48,101 bases of DNA from positions 1-48,101 of the forward strand of contig CAILTG010000077.1 in assembly GCA_903837125.1 (NCBI GenBank). Reading direction: 5' to 3'. The stretch's first letter is position 1. Every line of letters begins with the position of its first letter. The notes beneath the pieces are model-generated. The model did no database searches, was not told the origin of the DNA, and saw only the letters and a list, made by a program, of their open reading frames with translations. The stretch is from Candidatus Magasanikiibacteriota bacterium (GTDB lineage: Bacteria; Patescibacteriota; Patescibacteriia; Magasanikbacterales; UBA922). This document shows positions 8,010 to 21,300 of this stretch, piece after piece. The position numbers were made by a program, and so were the translations under genes.

Positions 8010-8843
8010 TTATATTGTTGAAGTGGTGGATGTAGGTGGTTGAAACAATTTACCAGCACCAAGTGGATTATAACCACTCTTTACCTCTACTCCATCGGCA
8101 TAGCCATCACCATCAGTATCAGTTTTTAAAGGATCAGTTTTCCAAACATTCACTTCATCGCCATCACTCAAACCGTCACCATCAGTGTCCCAATTTTTTG
8201 GATCAGTACCTAGTTTCACTTCTGTGGCATCATCCAAACCATCGCCATCAGTGTCTACTGTTTCTCCAAATAAAACCTGACTGTCATTTGAATTAGATAC
8301 TGTTTCAGTACTTGAAGAAACACCAGAATCAACAGCCACTGGTAAAACCACTTGGGCTGATTCGTCATTAGTACCCAACTCAGGAACAGTAGTAGTTGTT
8401 TCATTAATATTATTAAGTTGATCTACTGGCTTATTTTGACCCTCTATAACTTGTCCACCAAATTTTTGATAAGCCCACCAGCCTCCCCAAATTACTCCCA
8501 AAATTACTAAAATCACCACTATTACCATTAACACCTTGGAAATAATTGGACCTTTAACTTCATAAGTCTCCGACACCGCTGGATTATCTGTCTCCCTTAC
8601 ATCTTCAGGCATTATTTTATATTGTGGCGCAGGTGGAGTTGATATTATTGGAGAAGCCGTTTTGGATGGTTGTTTAGGTTTTAAGACCCCCACCCCCAAA
8701 GCTGTTTTTAATTCAGCTGTTTCCTCTCCTCCACTTTCTTCTTCCCGATCGTCTATTCTTGCTAAAATATCCTCTGGTTCGCCCAGTGGTAAATTCGGTG
8801 GTGGTAATCCCGGGCCATTTTGAATTGATTGATCATCAAACAT
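8010..8843 (-). CDS. Membrane protein with thrombospondin type 3 repeats
   Basis: A 277-residue protein. The first hundred residues are acidic and proline-rich (MFDDQSIQNGPGLPPPNLPL), with a predicted cytoplasmic location; one membrane helix lies at about 103-125; then a Thr/Ser/Asn/Val linker and three DTDGDG-type calcium-binding repeats (about 196-265). They end in the phrase EVKSGYNPLG that is shared with the 147-residue protein. By family knowledge these aspartate loops bind calcium and form a rigid extracellular rod. It sits between the two other repeat proteins (28 and 44 bases away) in the operon that carries the giant surface protein, so a shared role at the cell surface is likely. 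Partner and ligand are unknown. Confidence 0.8.
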   Translation of the reverse strand: MFDDQSIQNGPGLPPPNLPLGEPEDILARIDDREEESGGEETAELKTALGVGVLKPKQPSKTASPIISTPPAPQYKIMPEDVRETDNPAVSETYEVKGPIISKVLMVIVVILVILGVIWGGWWAYQKFGGQVIEGQNKPVDQLNNINETTTTVPELGTNDESAQVVLPVAVDSGVSSSTETVSNSNDSQVLFGETVDTDGDGLDDATEVKLGTDPKNWDTDGDGLSDGDEVNVWKTDPLKTDTDGDGYADGVEVKSGYNPLGAGKLFQPPTSTTSTI

Positions 8844-8887
8844 ACGAGTGTTAGTTATAAAGTTAAAAAGTTTGTAAAGTTATCTTA
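8844..8887. repeat. Phased AAAGTT repeats between two repeat-protein genes
   Basis: GTTATAAA GTTAAAAA GTTTGTAAA GTTATC gives 8-, 8- and 9-base phasing of the same unit seen around 2884-2970 and 3038-3076. It fills almost the whole intergenic gap. Confidence 0.55.
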
Positions 8888-9331
8888 CTATTTTTTTCCT
8901 GGCCCAAGCGGATTATAACCGCTCTTCACTTCCACACTATCGGTATAGCCATCGCCATCAGTATCAGCTTTTAAAGGATTGGTGCCTAAAATTACTTCTT
9001 TGCCATCGGCTAAGCCATCACCATCAGTATCAGCATTCTTAGGATCAGTACCTAATTTTATTTCAATACTATCAGCCAAACCATCATGATCAGTATCAAA
9101 ATCTTTATAACCATCTAAACCATATTTTTTATTTTCTTCAGCCGTTAAGCCATTAATAATTTGTACTGGTCTTATTGCTTTTACAGTGGTGGTAGTCACC
9201 ACATTAATTTTTCCAGACTCAACTGGTATCTTAACAACATTTTTTGTTTTCAAAACAACATAAACAAAAATAGCAACAACTATTACCAATATCACTGCCA
9301 CTAAAATAATTATTTTTTTTCTGTTAAACAT
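8888..9331 (-). CDS. Small membrane-anchored thrombospondin type 3 repeat protein
   Basis: A 147-residue protein: a short basic N-terminus (MFNRKK), one membrane helix (about 7-27), a linker, and type 3 repeats from about residue 78 (DTDHDGLADSIEIKLGTDP, ADTDGDGLADGKEVILGTNP, ADTDGDGYTDSVEVKSGYNP). The aspartates of each loop are intact, so calcium binding is expected. The gene starts 45 bases downstream of the giant gene on the same strand. It looks like a reduced version of the 277-residue protein, sharing its C-terminus almost word for word, which points to local duplication. Confidence 0.8.
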   Translation of the reverse strand: MFNRKKIIILVAVILVIVVAIFVYVVLKTKNVVKIPVESGKINVVTTTTVKAIRPVQIINGLTAEENKKYGLDGYKDFDTDHDGLADSIEIKLGTDPKNADTDGDGLADGKEVILGTNPLKADTDGDGYTDSVEVKSGYNPLGPGKK

Positions 9332-9376
9332 ACTTGTTTAAATTGATCAGCACCAACTAACTTTAATAATCTAAAA

Positions 9377-12300
9377 TTATGGGTAGGGAGTAAATTCCTT
9401 TACACCGGCAAAATCAGAAACTAATCGTCCGTTAGAACAGCTTCCATTGGGACAATCAGGGAAAAAAGTGCCATCAGCTTTTTTATATTGAACATCCTGA
9501 CGCTGATATTTACCACTAGCAACATTTTTTACTAAATTAAATACATGCCAATATTGATCTCCGGCAGAAAACCCTTTATCATTATCAGCCTTACTAAAAG
9601 TATATGTTGAAGTCGGACCAAAAACTGAATACTGTTCATCTTGGCCCGGATGAAACTCATACACATCCACATACAAAGGAAAATTAGGCTGATTACGATA
9701 TTCGCCAATTGGTGTTATTTTAGTGCCTGATAAAGCCCCAAACTGATCCACAGAAAATGAATACGTTCCGGTGGCATTTCTCGTATCAATAATAAATCCA
9801 TCAACATAATTAACTTGGTCTACCTTAGCAAATTTATAAGGATAAACATAAATTCCACCATAATTATAATGAAGATCACCACAGCCAGTGGGGGTAGAAC
9901 TAGCAAAATTAGCGTAATTACACACTGCACCATCAAGAGCAGCCTGCGAAAGATTCACTGGATAATAAGCAAATATTTCATCATTTTGCACATTACCATA
10001 AAATTCTTCCTCTCTTTTTACACCAACACCGGGAGCATATCTCACTACCACTCCAAAAACACCCTCAGGCATAGCCCGAGAAATTACCAGTTCTTTACTT
10101 ATTTTAGGAGATTCACCATTTACTTGATAAGGAAAGAAATCTCCTTTTAGCCTCAGAGAAGAAGAATTGGCATTATAATCAAAGCCATTATTTGATGGAA
10201 AAATATTATTATAATTAAAATACAAGAAATACTCGTCTTTACACAATTGATTTGTTTGCAAACCACGAAAATTACTTTCCCCCACTTCTAATCCTAAAAG
10301 AGAATTACCATACTCTGGAGGTACCATAGTGTTAAAAAGACCAACATTTCTACCTAAATAAGCATTAAAACCTACTGGTGGAAATTTTCTATACAAGCCC
10401 ACAGTATAATTATTATTATAATAATATTTCCAATATTGAGGTAAAGTAGGGTCTACCAAATCACCATAAAAAGGATTCAACAAAGTAATAAAAGGCTTAC
10501 TGGGAATATTCTCTGCCGACTTACAATCCACACAATTGTCTTGCTCACTTAAACAATTTGCAGAACAAGAATATGCATCTTTGTCGTTACATTTGCTTGG
10601 AAGTTGAGCAACCGGTCCACTAGCCCCTTCTCCATAAGAATGAACCACTGTACCATCAGCGTTTGTATCACAAACCTCATAACCATGGTCACCCTTTGTC
10701 ACATCTCCCATATCATCAATCACTCCATTACCGCAAAATCCTGTTGGATCAACTGTTACCACTTTTTTGCAATCAAAAGAACAATAAGAACAAGATTTGT
10801 TATAGCCGGATTTACAAGCCACACCATTTTGTGAACCATTATCACAAACCTCAGGATTATCAGTACTAATGTCCACACCTTCCACAATGCCATCACCACA
10901 AACCTGAGGCAACGGAGTTTGACTAGTACATATGGCGCTACAAGTGCTGGTAGGTGTACCATTATCTTTACCTTTATCACACTGCTCACCAGACTCGCGG
11001 TTCCCATTGCCACAAACTGCTAAATTAATTTTATTAGTGCAATCACTATTACAAGTACTGCCTGGTTTACCATTATTTAAGCCCTCATCACATTCCTCAT
11101 AAGGATCATCTTTGTGATTGTCTCCACAATAACCACCTGGCTTTTGACAATCCCAAGCACAAGATAAATCTTTATAATAATTATAAGACGCCCCAAAAAT
11201 TTGATGAGCGGGTTTAGGAACACAGGGACCAAAATCAGAAGAAGTAGCAAACCAATCTAACCAGTCGCTAATAATAGAGAATTTATTTTTAGATAAAATT
11301 TTATTAACATCAGTCGGAACCTGACAATCATCATTTGTTTTACATAATATTTGTGGATCATTTTGACAAACTTGCCCAGAAGTTAAATAAGTTGTATCAA
11401 GAGCGCGACTAACCAGATTATGATAGAAAAGACAGGAATATTCACCATTACAACTAGTGGTTTCTGCTTTTCCTCGATCAGACGATAATACATCTCCAAA
11501 AAGTAAACGGGTAGATAAATCTTTTGCATTACAAGCAGAGGCTTGTAAACTATCAGAAGATTTTTCCCACTGTGTTGTTCCTTTTAAAGAAAAGGGCTCT
11601 TTATACCTGGAAGATTGTTTATAAGCAGAGGCGATGTTGCTATACCCCTCATCAAAATGAAAACCCAGTAACAAATCACCAACATTGGGATCAGAATAAG
11701 AATGCTTTGCTCCTTGTTCATAATTATTCTGAATACTATCACTACTCAAGTCATTGCTATAAATTCTAAATTCATCAACATCACCTTTGGTAAACAGACT
11801 ATTTCCAGTGGAAACAAATCCTCCAAGATAAATTGAACTGGTTGTTAAATCAATGTTTATTGAACCACCTCCAACAACACCATTCACATAAAGAGTACCT
11901 TGTTGTCTAATAGAATCATAAGCAAAAGCTAAAAATGTCCATTCATTCTCCCCTATTGTATTTAAACTCTTTAAATGAATAGTTGAGGTATTAGAATTTA
12001 TTTGTGAAGCAACATCAATATTTAACTTATTATCTGTAGTATTTTTATAAGTGGTTATAGAAAGTTTTTTAGCAGGTTGATTTTGGTCAATAATTGTCAA
12101 TAATTGATTTTTTGGATGCCCAACAATGTCAGTTAATTTAACCCACATTTCAATAGTAAAATTTTTAGGCATTTCAAATTCACCACCATATTCTGCATAA
12201 TCTTTAGAACCAGAAAAAACCAGAGCTGATGTGCAGTCAAAATTTTCTGAACATACTCTACTTGAAACATTGGTACAAAAACCTACAGACTTTCTATAAT

Positions 12301-15300
12301 TAACATAAACATTATTAATTGGATGAATAGTTGGAGAAGAAACAGCTTTAAAAGTATTTTCACAATATTCAAGCGGTTTACCAAGGTCTTGATCAATTTG
12401 GCCATTACCACAATAACCACTGAACAATCCTAGACAATCAGTTGCACAATGTCCATAAGTGCCATTTTGCGCGCCATCATCACATTTCTCGCCTGGTTCT
12501 ACCAAACCATTTTTACAGGTGCTTAAAGACTTACATTCACCAAACTGCCAACGGCACAAATTATCACAATGTTCACTGCCAAGAACATAACCAGGAACAT
12601 CTGAACATTGGACAATATTTGTCACATAACCCACACATTGACTTGTTAATTTGGGGAACCAAGTATCATTAACTTTGCCAACGCAAGCAAACCTCGTTCC
12701 TATTCCGTTTGCACCAAAATAATTATTTATAAAATCACTTCCTGTTGAAGTTACTACTTTCACAGCATAACCACTTCTCGTAAGTTCACCACCAAATAAT
12801 CCTCCGAGTTGAATTTCATTAGCTCCTAAATAAGTAGCAGTAGATTGGCAATCAGCATCAGTATCGCAAGAAAAATATTCAGTCTCTTTTGAATTAGCAT
12901 CTGGATTTTTAATAATACTCAAATCAAGCAATTTTAAGTCATCCCCATCTTGCTTATCAACAGTACAAAATGATGTTTTCAAACTGTGACGATAATGTTC
13001 ACTTCCATTTATAATAGTTGCCTCATAATAACCACAACTATCATTATTAATACAAGTTGAAGGTGCAGGAAGTACTTCTGATACTCCCAGACTAGAAGTA
13101 ACATAGCAAGTACCATATCTACTAACAACAACCCCCCTACTAGAGGTAACTGAAGAACCTGGCGGATCACAATCCTCACCTACCTGAACTATACCATCAC
13201 CACACTTACCCACAAATGGACTATAAGATTGTCCTGGTGTGCACCATGGATCAGTGGAAAAATGATCAGGGTTCATTACATAATTACCCACCACCTCAGT
13301 ATCACTTTTGGAAAAATACTGTAATGGAGTATGCAGAACATAATTTTCAGCTCCTCCAGGGGTGGTGGTACCTACATATTCGTATTCAGAAACACTGGAA
13401 TAAACCGGACAAGAATAAGTGGAGCTAGCCGCATTCCAACAAGTATTAGGATCGGCTTTAGGATCGCTACATTTTATCCAATTATCAATTGGATCAATTT
13501 TATTTAAATGCAAAATATTATACCAAGAGGCCCATTTGGAAACTGTATAACCTGGAATAAACGTGCCAGCTGCTAAATTTGGACTCTTAGTACCATAACC
13601 TTCCAAATTTTGCATGGCAGTTTTAATATTCGGTAAAACAGTATTTATATCTGTATAAAATTTGGTTCGAGAATTAGAACAAATGCCATTATTAGTATAA
13701 ATTCCATTAGCATCGGTTTTGGAAGTACCAGAAACCAAGTCATGACAATCCCAATCAGTTTTACAAGCATCATCAGAAATAATAGCCCGAGTGGAAGAAG
13801 GCAATATCTGTCCTATTACCAAATGTGGTGTGTCAGTGGACAAACAATAATTAAAATCTTCAAGATTAGTATTAAATTTCCAAGAATTTATAAGTTTTGT
13901 GAAAACCGCTTGAGCTTCTTGGCTAGCCCCACTACTCAAACCTAATTGATAAATATCATGAGTAAGTGGACTGCCTGTATAATGATAATTTAAAGCACTA
14001 ATATAATAATTTCGGCCATCAGTTATCACATCATCACCATTATAATTACCATTGTCAATTTTCCCGGATTGCATACTGACGGTATTAGAAAAATGCTGAT
14101 TATACCAACTTCTGGCACTTTGAGAACTATCATTACCATTGCTATCAAGATTCTTAAAAATCTGCAAACCAATAGCGTCACCAGTAGAAGTGCTAAATAA
14201 TAAATAGCGTTTTTCGGTGTCTGGAGTTAAAGCTGAAGAAAAAGTAGAAGCAGCTAAAACAGCACCCTCACAAGAATTAGTTATGGGTAACCAAGGCGCT
14301 GTTGGAAGGCAAACTTCCGAAAGATCAGTAAGACAATCAGCATCTGTATTGCAAGATCGATAATCTTTACTATATTTAGGAGGAAAATCAAAATCGTCTG
14401 CTTTTCTGCAAAATTTGCCAGTTGTTGAAAATAATAATTTGCAATTATTATCACTCAAAACCTGAGCAGATCCTTTCTCCGGACAATTAGCATTAAAACC
14501 TGGCGCTGGAGGACCACCATTAATCCAAGGCATATTATAAGCTGGAAGACAATCAGTATCTGTATTGCAAATAGCGCCACCAAGAAGGCAAACTCCTGAC
14601 TGTGCTACCACATTTTGCTTGGTAACATCCAACAAGGTAAACAACGGCAAATCGTCATCAGTGGTATCTGAACTTCCCGCATCAGCACAATAACTTAAGC
14701 TAAAATTATAATCATTATCTTTAAAAGGAAAGTTTGGTAGCGCTGGCCATGGATTATTACAAAAATAAGCCATTAAATCGGTGGTACCAGTAAAAACTGG
14801 CAGTTTGGTAGCAGAAATATCAGCATCTACCACGGCTTTGGCCACAGCAATTTGTTCGCCCTCCAAATTTCTCACGCCGATAATCACCTTATCAGTATTG
14901 GTAGGAGTGCCTGTCAAAGGAATGTTAAAAATTGGACTATTCTGTGGTGCCCATTCCCAATACCAATGATAAGCTGGCGTTGGCACAATCTGCTGACCAT
15001 TGTCACTTTCAGTTATAGCTTGAAAAGAAGAAGTAACATTAGGTTTTTGGAATAAAAACTCACCAGGCTCCACAGTAACCGCTCTTAATTTACAAATTTT
15101 ATCACTGGTATTAAAAAGCCAAATATCATCTAAAGTGCTAGTGGTGTCTTTTCCTCTAATTCCCACCCCATTAATATCAGTTATTCCGCCTTTGCCACCT
15201 CTTAAGACTACTGCATAAGTAGAGGTACTGTTTAATAAATCATTAATATACACAGCCACAGTAGAAGAAACTGGCATGGTGGTAGAAGCCACACCATTAA

Positions 15301-18300
15301 CCATGCTCCAATGATCTGTAACTTTATAAGTCGCGGCCACTTCTCCAGTACACCAAGTATAATTTGTAAAAAAATTTTTATCTAAATAGGTAGCCCAAGT
15401 TGGTTCACCAAACAGCCAGGCAAAAAACGATTTTATATAATGCCAAATTTTATCTAAAAATCCCATTGGAATTGAAGGATGCTTTAAGGAATCAGACAAA
15501 CCCAAAGCACGATTAACTAGATTAGTAACATCCGTGGTGGTAGCATAAATTGAAATTAAACAATCATAAGTTGAATAATTATGCCCGTTGGCAATAATAA
15601 TATTATTTTTTAAACTGTTAGGATCAATTCTTTTATCAAAATCAACACTAATAAAAGTATTGCGGCAAACCAAACCAGCGCCGTATATACTTGCACCATC
15701 TATTGGATATTCAGACTTTCTTTCTGGCCTAGCTGAACAACAAGAGTTTCTGGCCACACCCCAAGCATTGGTTGAAGAGGCATGATTCATTTCCATGTCT
15801 GTAGGTAAACAATCGTTATAATAACCATAAGCATCTTGAATATTATTTTCTTGATGTCCACATTGCAAATGATAAGTAGAAGTGCCAGTAACATTTTTGC
15901 TCATGAGCGTGGTAGAAGTAAACACGATTCCATTAGCAGTTTTTCCATAGATAATAGTGGTGTTGGCTTTGGCAGTGGTAGTGGCTTCTAAATAATTAGC
16001 ACCTTCTTGTGGCGACCCGCCACCTACAGCCGTAGCTACCTGAATCGGACCTTCACCAAGCGAGCCTGTTGGTTGATGATCAAATTCACACGCACCAAAT
16101 TCTCCTGAGCTCTTAATGGCATCACCACACATTGTTGAGGACGGACTAGCCAATAAAGAAGAACCAGCTAAAGTACAATCATTGGCACAACCAGCAGTTC
16201 CTGGGGTGCAATAAAAACCAAAACTAGAATTTTTTATTTGACTGTTGGGATCAGCTTTTGTTTCTTCACATAAATTATTCAAAACACACCAATCAGAACA
16301 AAGTGCTAATGAAGAAGTAGCTACACTAATTGTAGTAGAAGCACTTGGATCATTAGGATCATTGCCAGTTAAAATTCGTAAATGATGCCCATCAATAATC
16401 TCGCACTCCTCACCTGCTTCTATTTTACCATTACCGCAAACACTTTGAGCTTGGGCACATTCTGTTGGATAAAGAGAAGAATGATCTGCTTGCATACACC
16501 AATATTTGCTCAAAGGCACACCAGTATGCAAACAATGATTAGTACAACTTAAATTACTTTTAGCAGTAGTAGTTACTAAAGCAGTATCACAAGTTTCACC
16601 CCAAGTCACTCCCCCGCTACCGCACCAAGAAATACTAGTATTCCCCAAAGGCGGAGTTTGTGAAGAACCTTTCCACAAACATTTATCATTACAATAAGCT
16701 TTTTGAGTTGGGTTTCCTGGATCGCACATTTCTCCTGCAGTGCTACTCCACTGACCATCACCACACAAACCCAAATTTGCAGTGGAAGTGGTAGAAGTAG
16801 CTTTAAGATTTCCTGGACGTAAACAATTTAAATTACAACTCACACCGGCAATTTCTCCAGATGCGTCAATATCACAATCTTTACCCGGTTCGTCAGCATT
16901 ACCATCGCCACAAAGTACTGGCACTGAACCTCTAGGCACATCTGCACCTTTTAATAAACAACTTAAATTACAATAAGGATGCATGCTGGTAATTGGCGGA
17001 GCAGGAAAATGAGTAATGCTGGCCACAATATTACCAAAAGGTTTAGTAATATCCCAAATCCAACCATAATTCCAAGGGTTTAGACGTTGACCACTGGCAT
17101 TACACATATCTGGAGCGGTTCGGGGAATTGAGATGTATTTATTGCGATGGCCCACAAAATAAGCAATAAATGGATCTGGCTCTACTGCCACATTCTCAGC
17201 GATACAATAACCATTGACTACTTTAGTTCTAAATTTCCAAGTAAAATCTTCCAAAGGTTTTCCTGGATCAATGGCACCAGTGTCTGGATTAACTCTACCA
17301 AAAGATCTCATTGAACCAGACATAGTGTGAGTTGGGTCTTTACTACTAACAGTCACTCTATACCAAGTATTTTCATTAAGCGGCAGACCACTAACAGTTA
17401 CTTCATACTGCATTGGATCATCTTTGCCAAACTGATCATCTAATATTGGATGATAACCAGTGACTGAATCACAAGTTTCATCAATACATTGATCAACAAT
17501 AAAGGCGGCCAAGCCATAGGTGGAAGTCATCATGGCCCGACTAAATTTCACGCCAATTGTGGCATTGGTACAGGCCTCGGTACATAGAGGCCATTCATCT
17601 ATTACGCGTGGCGGACCCAAATCAATCTTCAAAGTGCTGGTGGCTTCAATAGTACTAGTGTTGCTGTTCTGTACTAATTTGGTAACTACAAAACTGTCTA
17701 TAACACCACGTAATGATTGATTTCCACCCACAGCTCCACCCTCAAAATAATAATTACCGGAAATTTTACCAACAACTTGATTGCCATTAAGCACAACACT
17801 ACTAACAACCACCCCATTCTTTACTAAACTTAAATTACCTGATTCATTTTTTTGAATTAAATATTCTCCTGTTGAATTAGTATTGAGATGTTCTAAAAAA
17901 TTAGAAGTACCATTATTATAAGATTCCCGGTAGTTAAAATAACGATTCTTTAATTCATAAGTACTTGAAGTGTAAACATCACTTATATAAACATCAGATC
18001 CATCACTCAAAAACAAGCTACGTCTCACCATCCAATCTTTATCAGCATTTTGAGAACCAATATTAATAATAGTGGAGGAAGATAAATCATTAAGTTCATA
18101 AACAATTTTTAAAGTGTAAGAAGCAAAAGTATTAAAATCTCCACCAACTAAAGTACTAGTAGTGATAGGGGTTGTTAACGGCTGGCCATTATTAATATTC
18201 TTTAAAACATCAACTGTTTCGACATATGACAGTCCTGTGGTGGTCGCTAAAATGGTTACTCCATATGGCGCATCTTGTAAAGCTGTGGCTGTACCGCGAC

Positions 18301-21300
18301 TACTTCTGTAATATGGTGACAAAGGTGAGGAAGTGGCGGTGGCAGTATCACGATTACTGGTGTTCCAGGCCCAATTGTAACTATCCACATTCAAAACAAT
18401 ACACTCTTGATCACCTCTACCCCAAAGAAAATAATAAAATAATAAAGTTGGCTGCCAAAAATCTTTTAAGGGACCCAAATTATGAGTGGTGTGTTCAGTA
18501 GGATTCATGAAAGCGTCTTTTAATTCACAACGCTTGTTAGTAGCCCCGGTTTTAAAATCATAATAATAAGCAATACCACCGCCCGGATAGTCTTTTAAAG
18601 GACGGGTAACGTCTAAATTAAAAGATTTCTGCATTGTTTGGCCGGCACCATAAATTGTTTGCAGAGTGGAAGAAATACTGCCAGCCAGTGTTACCCGATA
18701 CCAAGTATTAGCAGTCAAAAGTTTTTGGGGAGTGGCCGATGAATCAGCTTTAAATATTTCCAATAATGTACTATTACCTAAAACTAAACTTAATTGACTT
18801 CCATCAACCTGATTAGTGTAAGTTCCACAAACTGGTTTATCTCCACCACCACATTTATAAACCCTTACTGTACTAGTATTTATAGAATTAACATTAATAC
18901 CGGCCGTAAATTGCAAAGAAATTTCGGCATTAAGACAAACATTATCTCCCCCACGCCAATTTTGCCACGGTACTGGCGAAGGATATTGATTGTCAAATCC
19001 GCCTGTAAACCAATTGGCCTGGTCACAATGTTCTAACACTCTAGGAAGATAAGGAATTCTGCCAGTGGTAAAACGCCAAACATAGCCGGCTGATTTAGTT
19101 TGCCCGGCACAAGCTGTAGTATTAAGGCGCCAAATTCCCATATCCAGTCCTTCAGTACAGCACTGATAGGCTGAATTTACTTTCTTACCGTCTGGTGCAA
19201 TTGAAGAGGGTAAATTGCAATCATCTACAACGTAATCATAATCATTACCAATTTCTCCTTGTGAAACAATCTTAATGGGATTTTTTCCTTTGACCATAGT
19301 GTACCTTGTGACTAGATCCACTGGAATAGCCGTATTAATCAAGGTATTACTATCACTGGTTGGAAAAATAACTGAAGCGCCATTCTGATCTTTATAATCT
19401 TTAGAATTCAACCAAGTAAAAACATTGGTAAGAGCAGCATTTTTCCAAAAGAAATAAACTATTGGATTGGTTCCAAAATTAATACCTTTAATTGCCAAAA
19501 AATTACCGGTTGCCAAAGGCGCCGGGCCGTGGCTAGGTTCAATCGCACAAATGCCAGGCAAAGGATTTCCTTTTCTGACAGTAAATGGAGTATCACCATC
19601 AGATTTAAATTTATTCTGATCTCCACGTACCAAAGTTACAAATTTTTCCAATAAATCTAAACTTTCTTGACTGCCTTTGGTAAATTGCAATTTATTAACA
19701 TTTACGCCTACCCCACCGTACCTTACTGTTCCGGTTGGCGTAACACTAGATGGTTGTCCGCTTCCTGGATTGGTAGTTGTAGAATAAACTAACCCGACAC
19801 TATCAAACAACCTTAAACCACTACTGTCTGAATCTATTTTTATAACTTGATTAGTAGAAGTGGAAATTTCTTTGATAACAGCAAACTCACCTGGATTTAA
19901 GGTATCTTTAGGTGGTCCGCCATAAAAACTTCGGTGTAAAACTCCACCAGGGTCTTTTTCATCAAAAATTGAAAATCGATATCCCCCTCCTCCACTATAT
20001 CCACTTGGATCCGTTACTTCATCTTTTTGAAAACGAAAACGTTCAGTTTTGGCGGTGATACTGGGAAGATTTTCTATTTTAAGATCAATAATATAGTGCC
20101 ATTCGCTACTATCCATTGCATATTTTCCTTGCGGGTCGGAAATTACCACATTAGAATCAACTGGAATAATATTATTACTTAAATAAAAACCGGGTAATTT
20201 ATCCGTTAATTTAAGAAAATCAAACGGCAAAACGCCACCTGTCAACTCTGGAAAACTATTCCGAACTAATTGCACAATTACTTGATTATCATGCCAAGCA
20301 TCACCACAATAATCTGGCAAGGTAGTGGTGGCTCGCACACAACCAGCACCACAACTTTCACCAGCTTTAGCTGTAAAATAAACTTGACCAACACTTTCTC
20401 CAAAATTCCGACCATGAATAGTAATAAAACTACCAGGTGTGGACGAAACCGGATCAATGCGATCAATTTCCGGTTTAAGAGCATCAATATTGGTTAAAAT
20501 AGTAAATGGCACTTTATTACTATCTTGATTCGCCCCTGCATGAACATAAACCCCTACGTCTCCGGCTTGCAAGCCAGCTGGAACTTCACTCCTAATTAAA
20601 CTCTCTGTCCAACCATAAATTGACGGAGTAAAGCCACCAAAGTTCAAATTGGCACCAGTAATTTGTGTGGGTCCAAAACCCTTACCAACAGCAATGGTGG
20701 AAGTGCCAACTACACCTGAATGCGCGCAAGTGCCAGCCACATACACATCACACAAGCCCGGTCGCCAGGTAGTATTTTTGGTAAACAAACCATTTCCCCC
20801 AGGCAACAAGCCCCAGTCATTAACTAATGGATCATTATAAGTGGTATCATCATAAGTTTTAACACCAACAGTACCATTTAATTTAACAGGAAAAGGATAA
20901 TTTACTTGCAACCTTATTGAACTGGTAGAATCTACTTTAAAACCCTTCACCAAATCATCTGCTGGTATTTCTACTACTACCCAATGATCATGCCAAGCTG
21001 GTGCATTCGTTCCACTACAACTAACACATTTAGCCACTTGTGCCACCACTGGTTTATTTTTATCATCATTCGTAAAAAAAGTGACACTGCCTACATTACC
21101 TTCTCCAAAATTTCTACCTTTAATAGTCAGCCAATTGCCAGTGGCACCATCCATTGGGCTAACCTCTTCTATTAAAGGATAAGCTTGACAGGTTTTATTT
21201 GTACCGTCAGTTTCTGAACTAACACATTTTAAACTATAAGCACAATCCAAATTAGTTTTACACGGTTCACCAACCCCATGAGTACAACCATCACCTTGAT

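Noticed and set aside
8036-8296. His-rich plus-strand frame opposite the 277-residue protein
   Set aside because: Its histidines are the antisense reading of the DTDGDG repeats.
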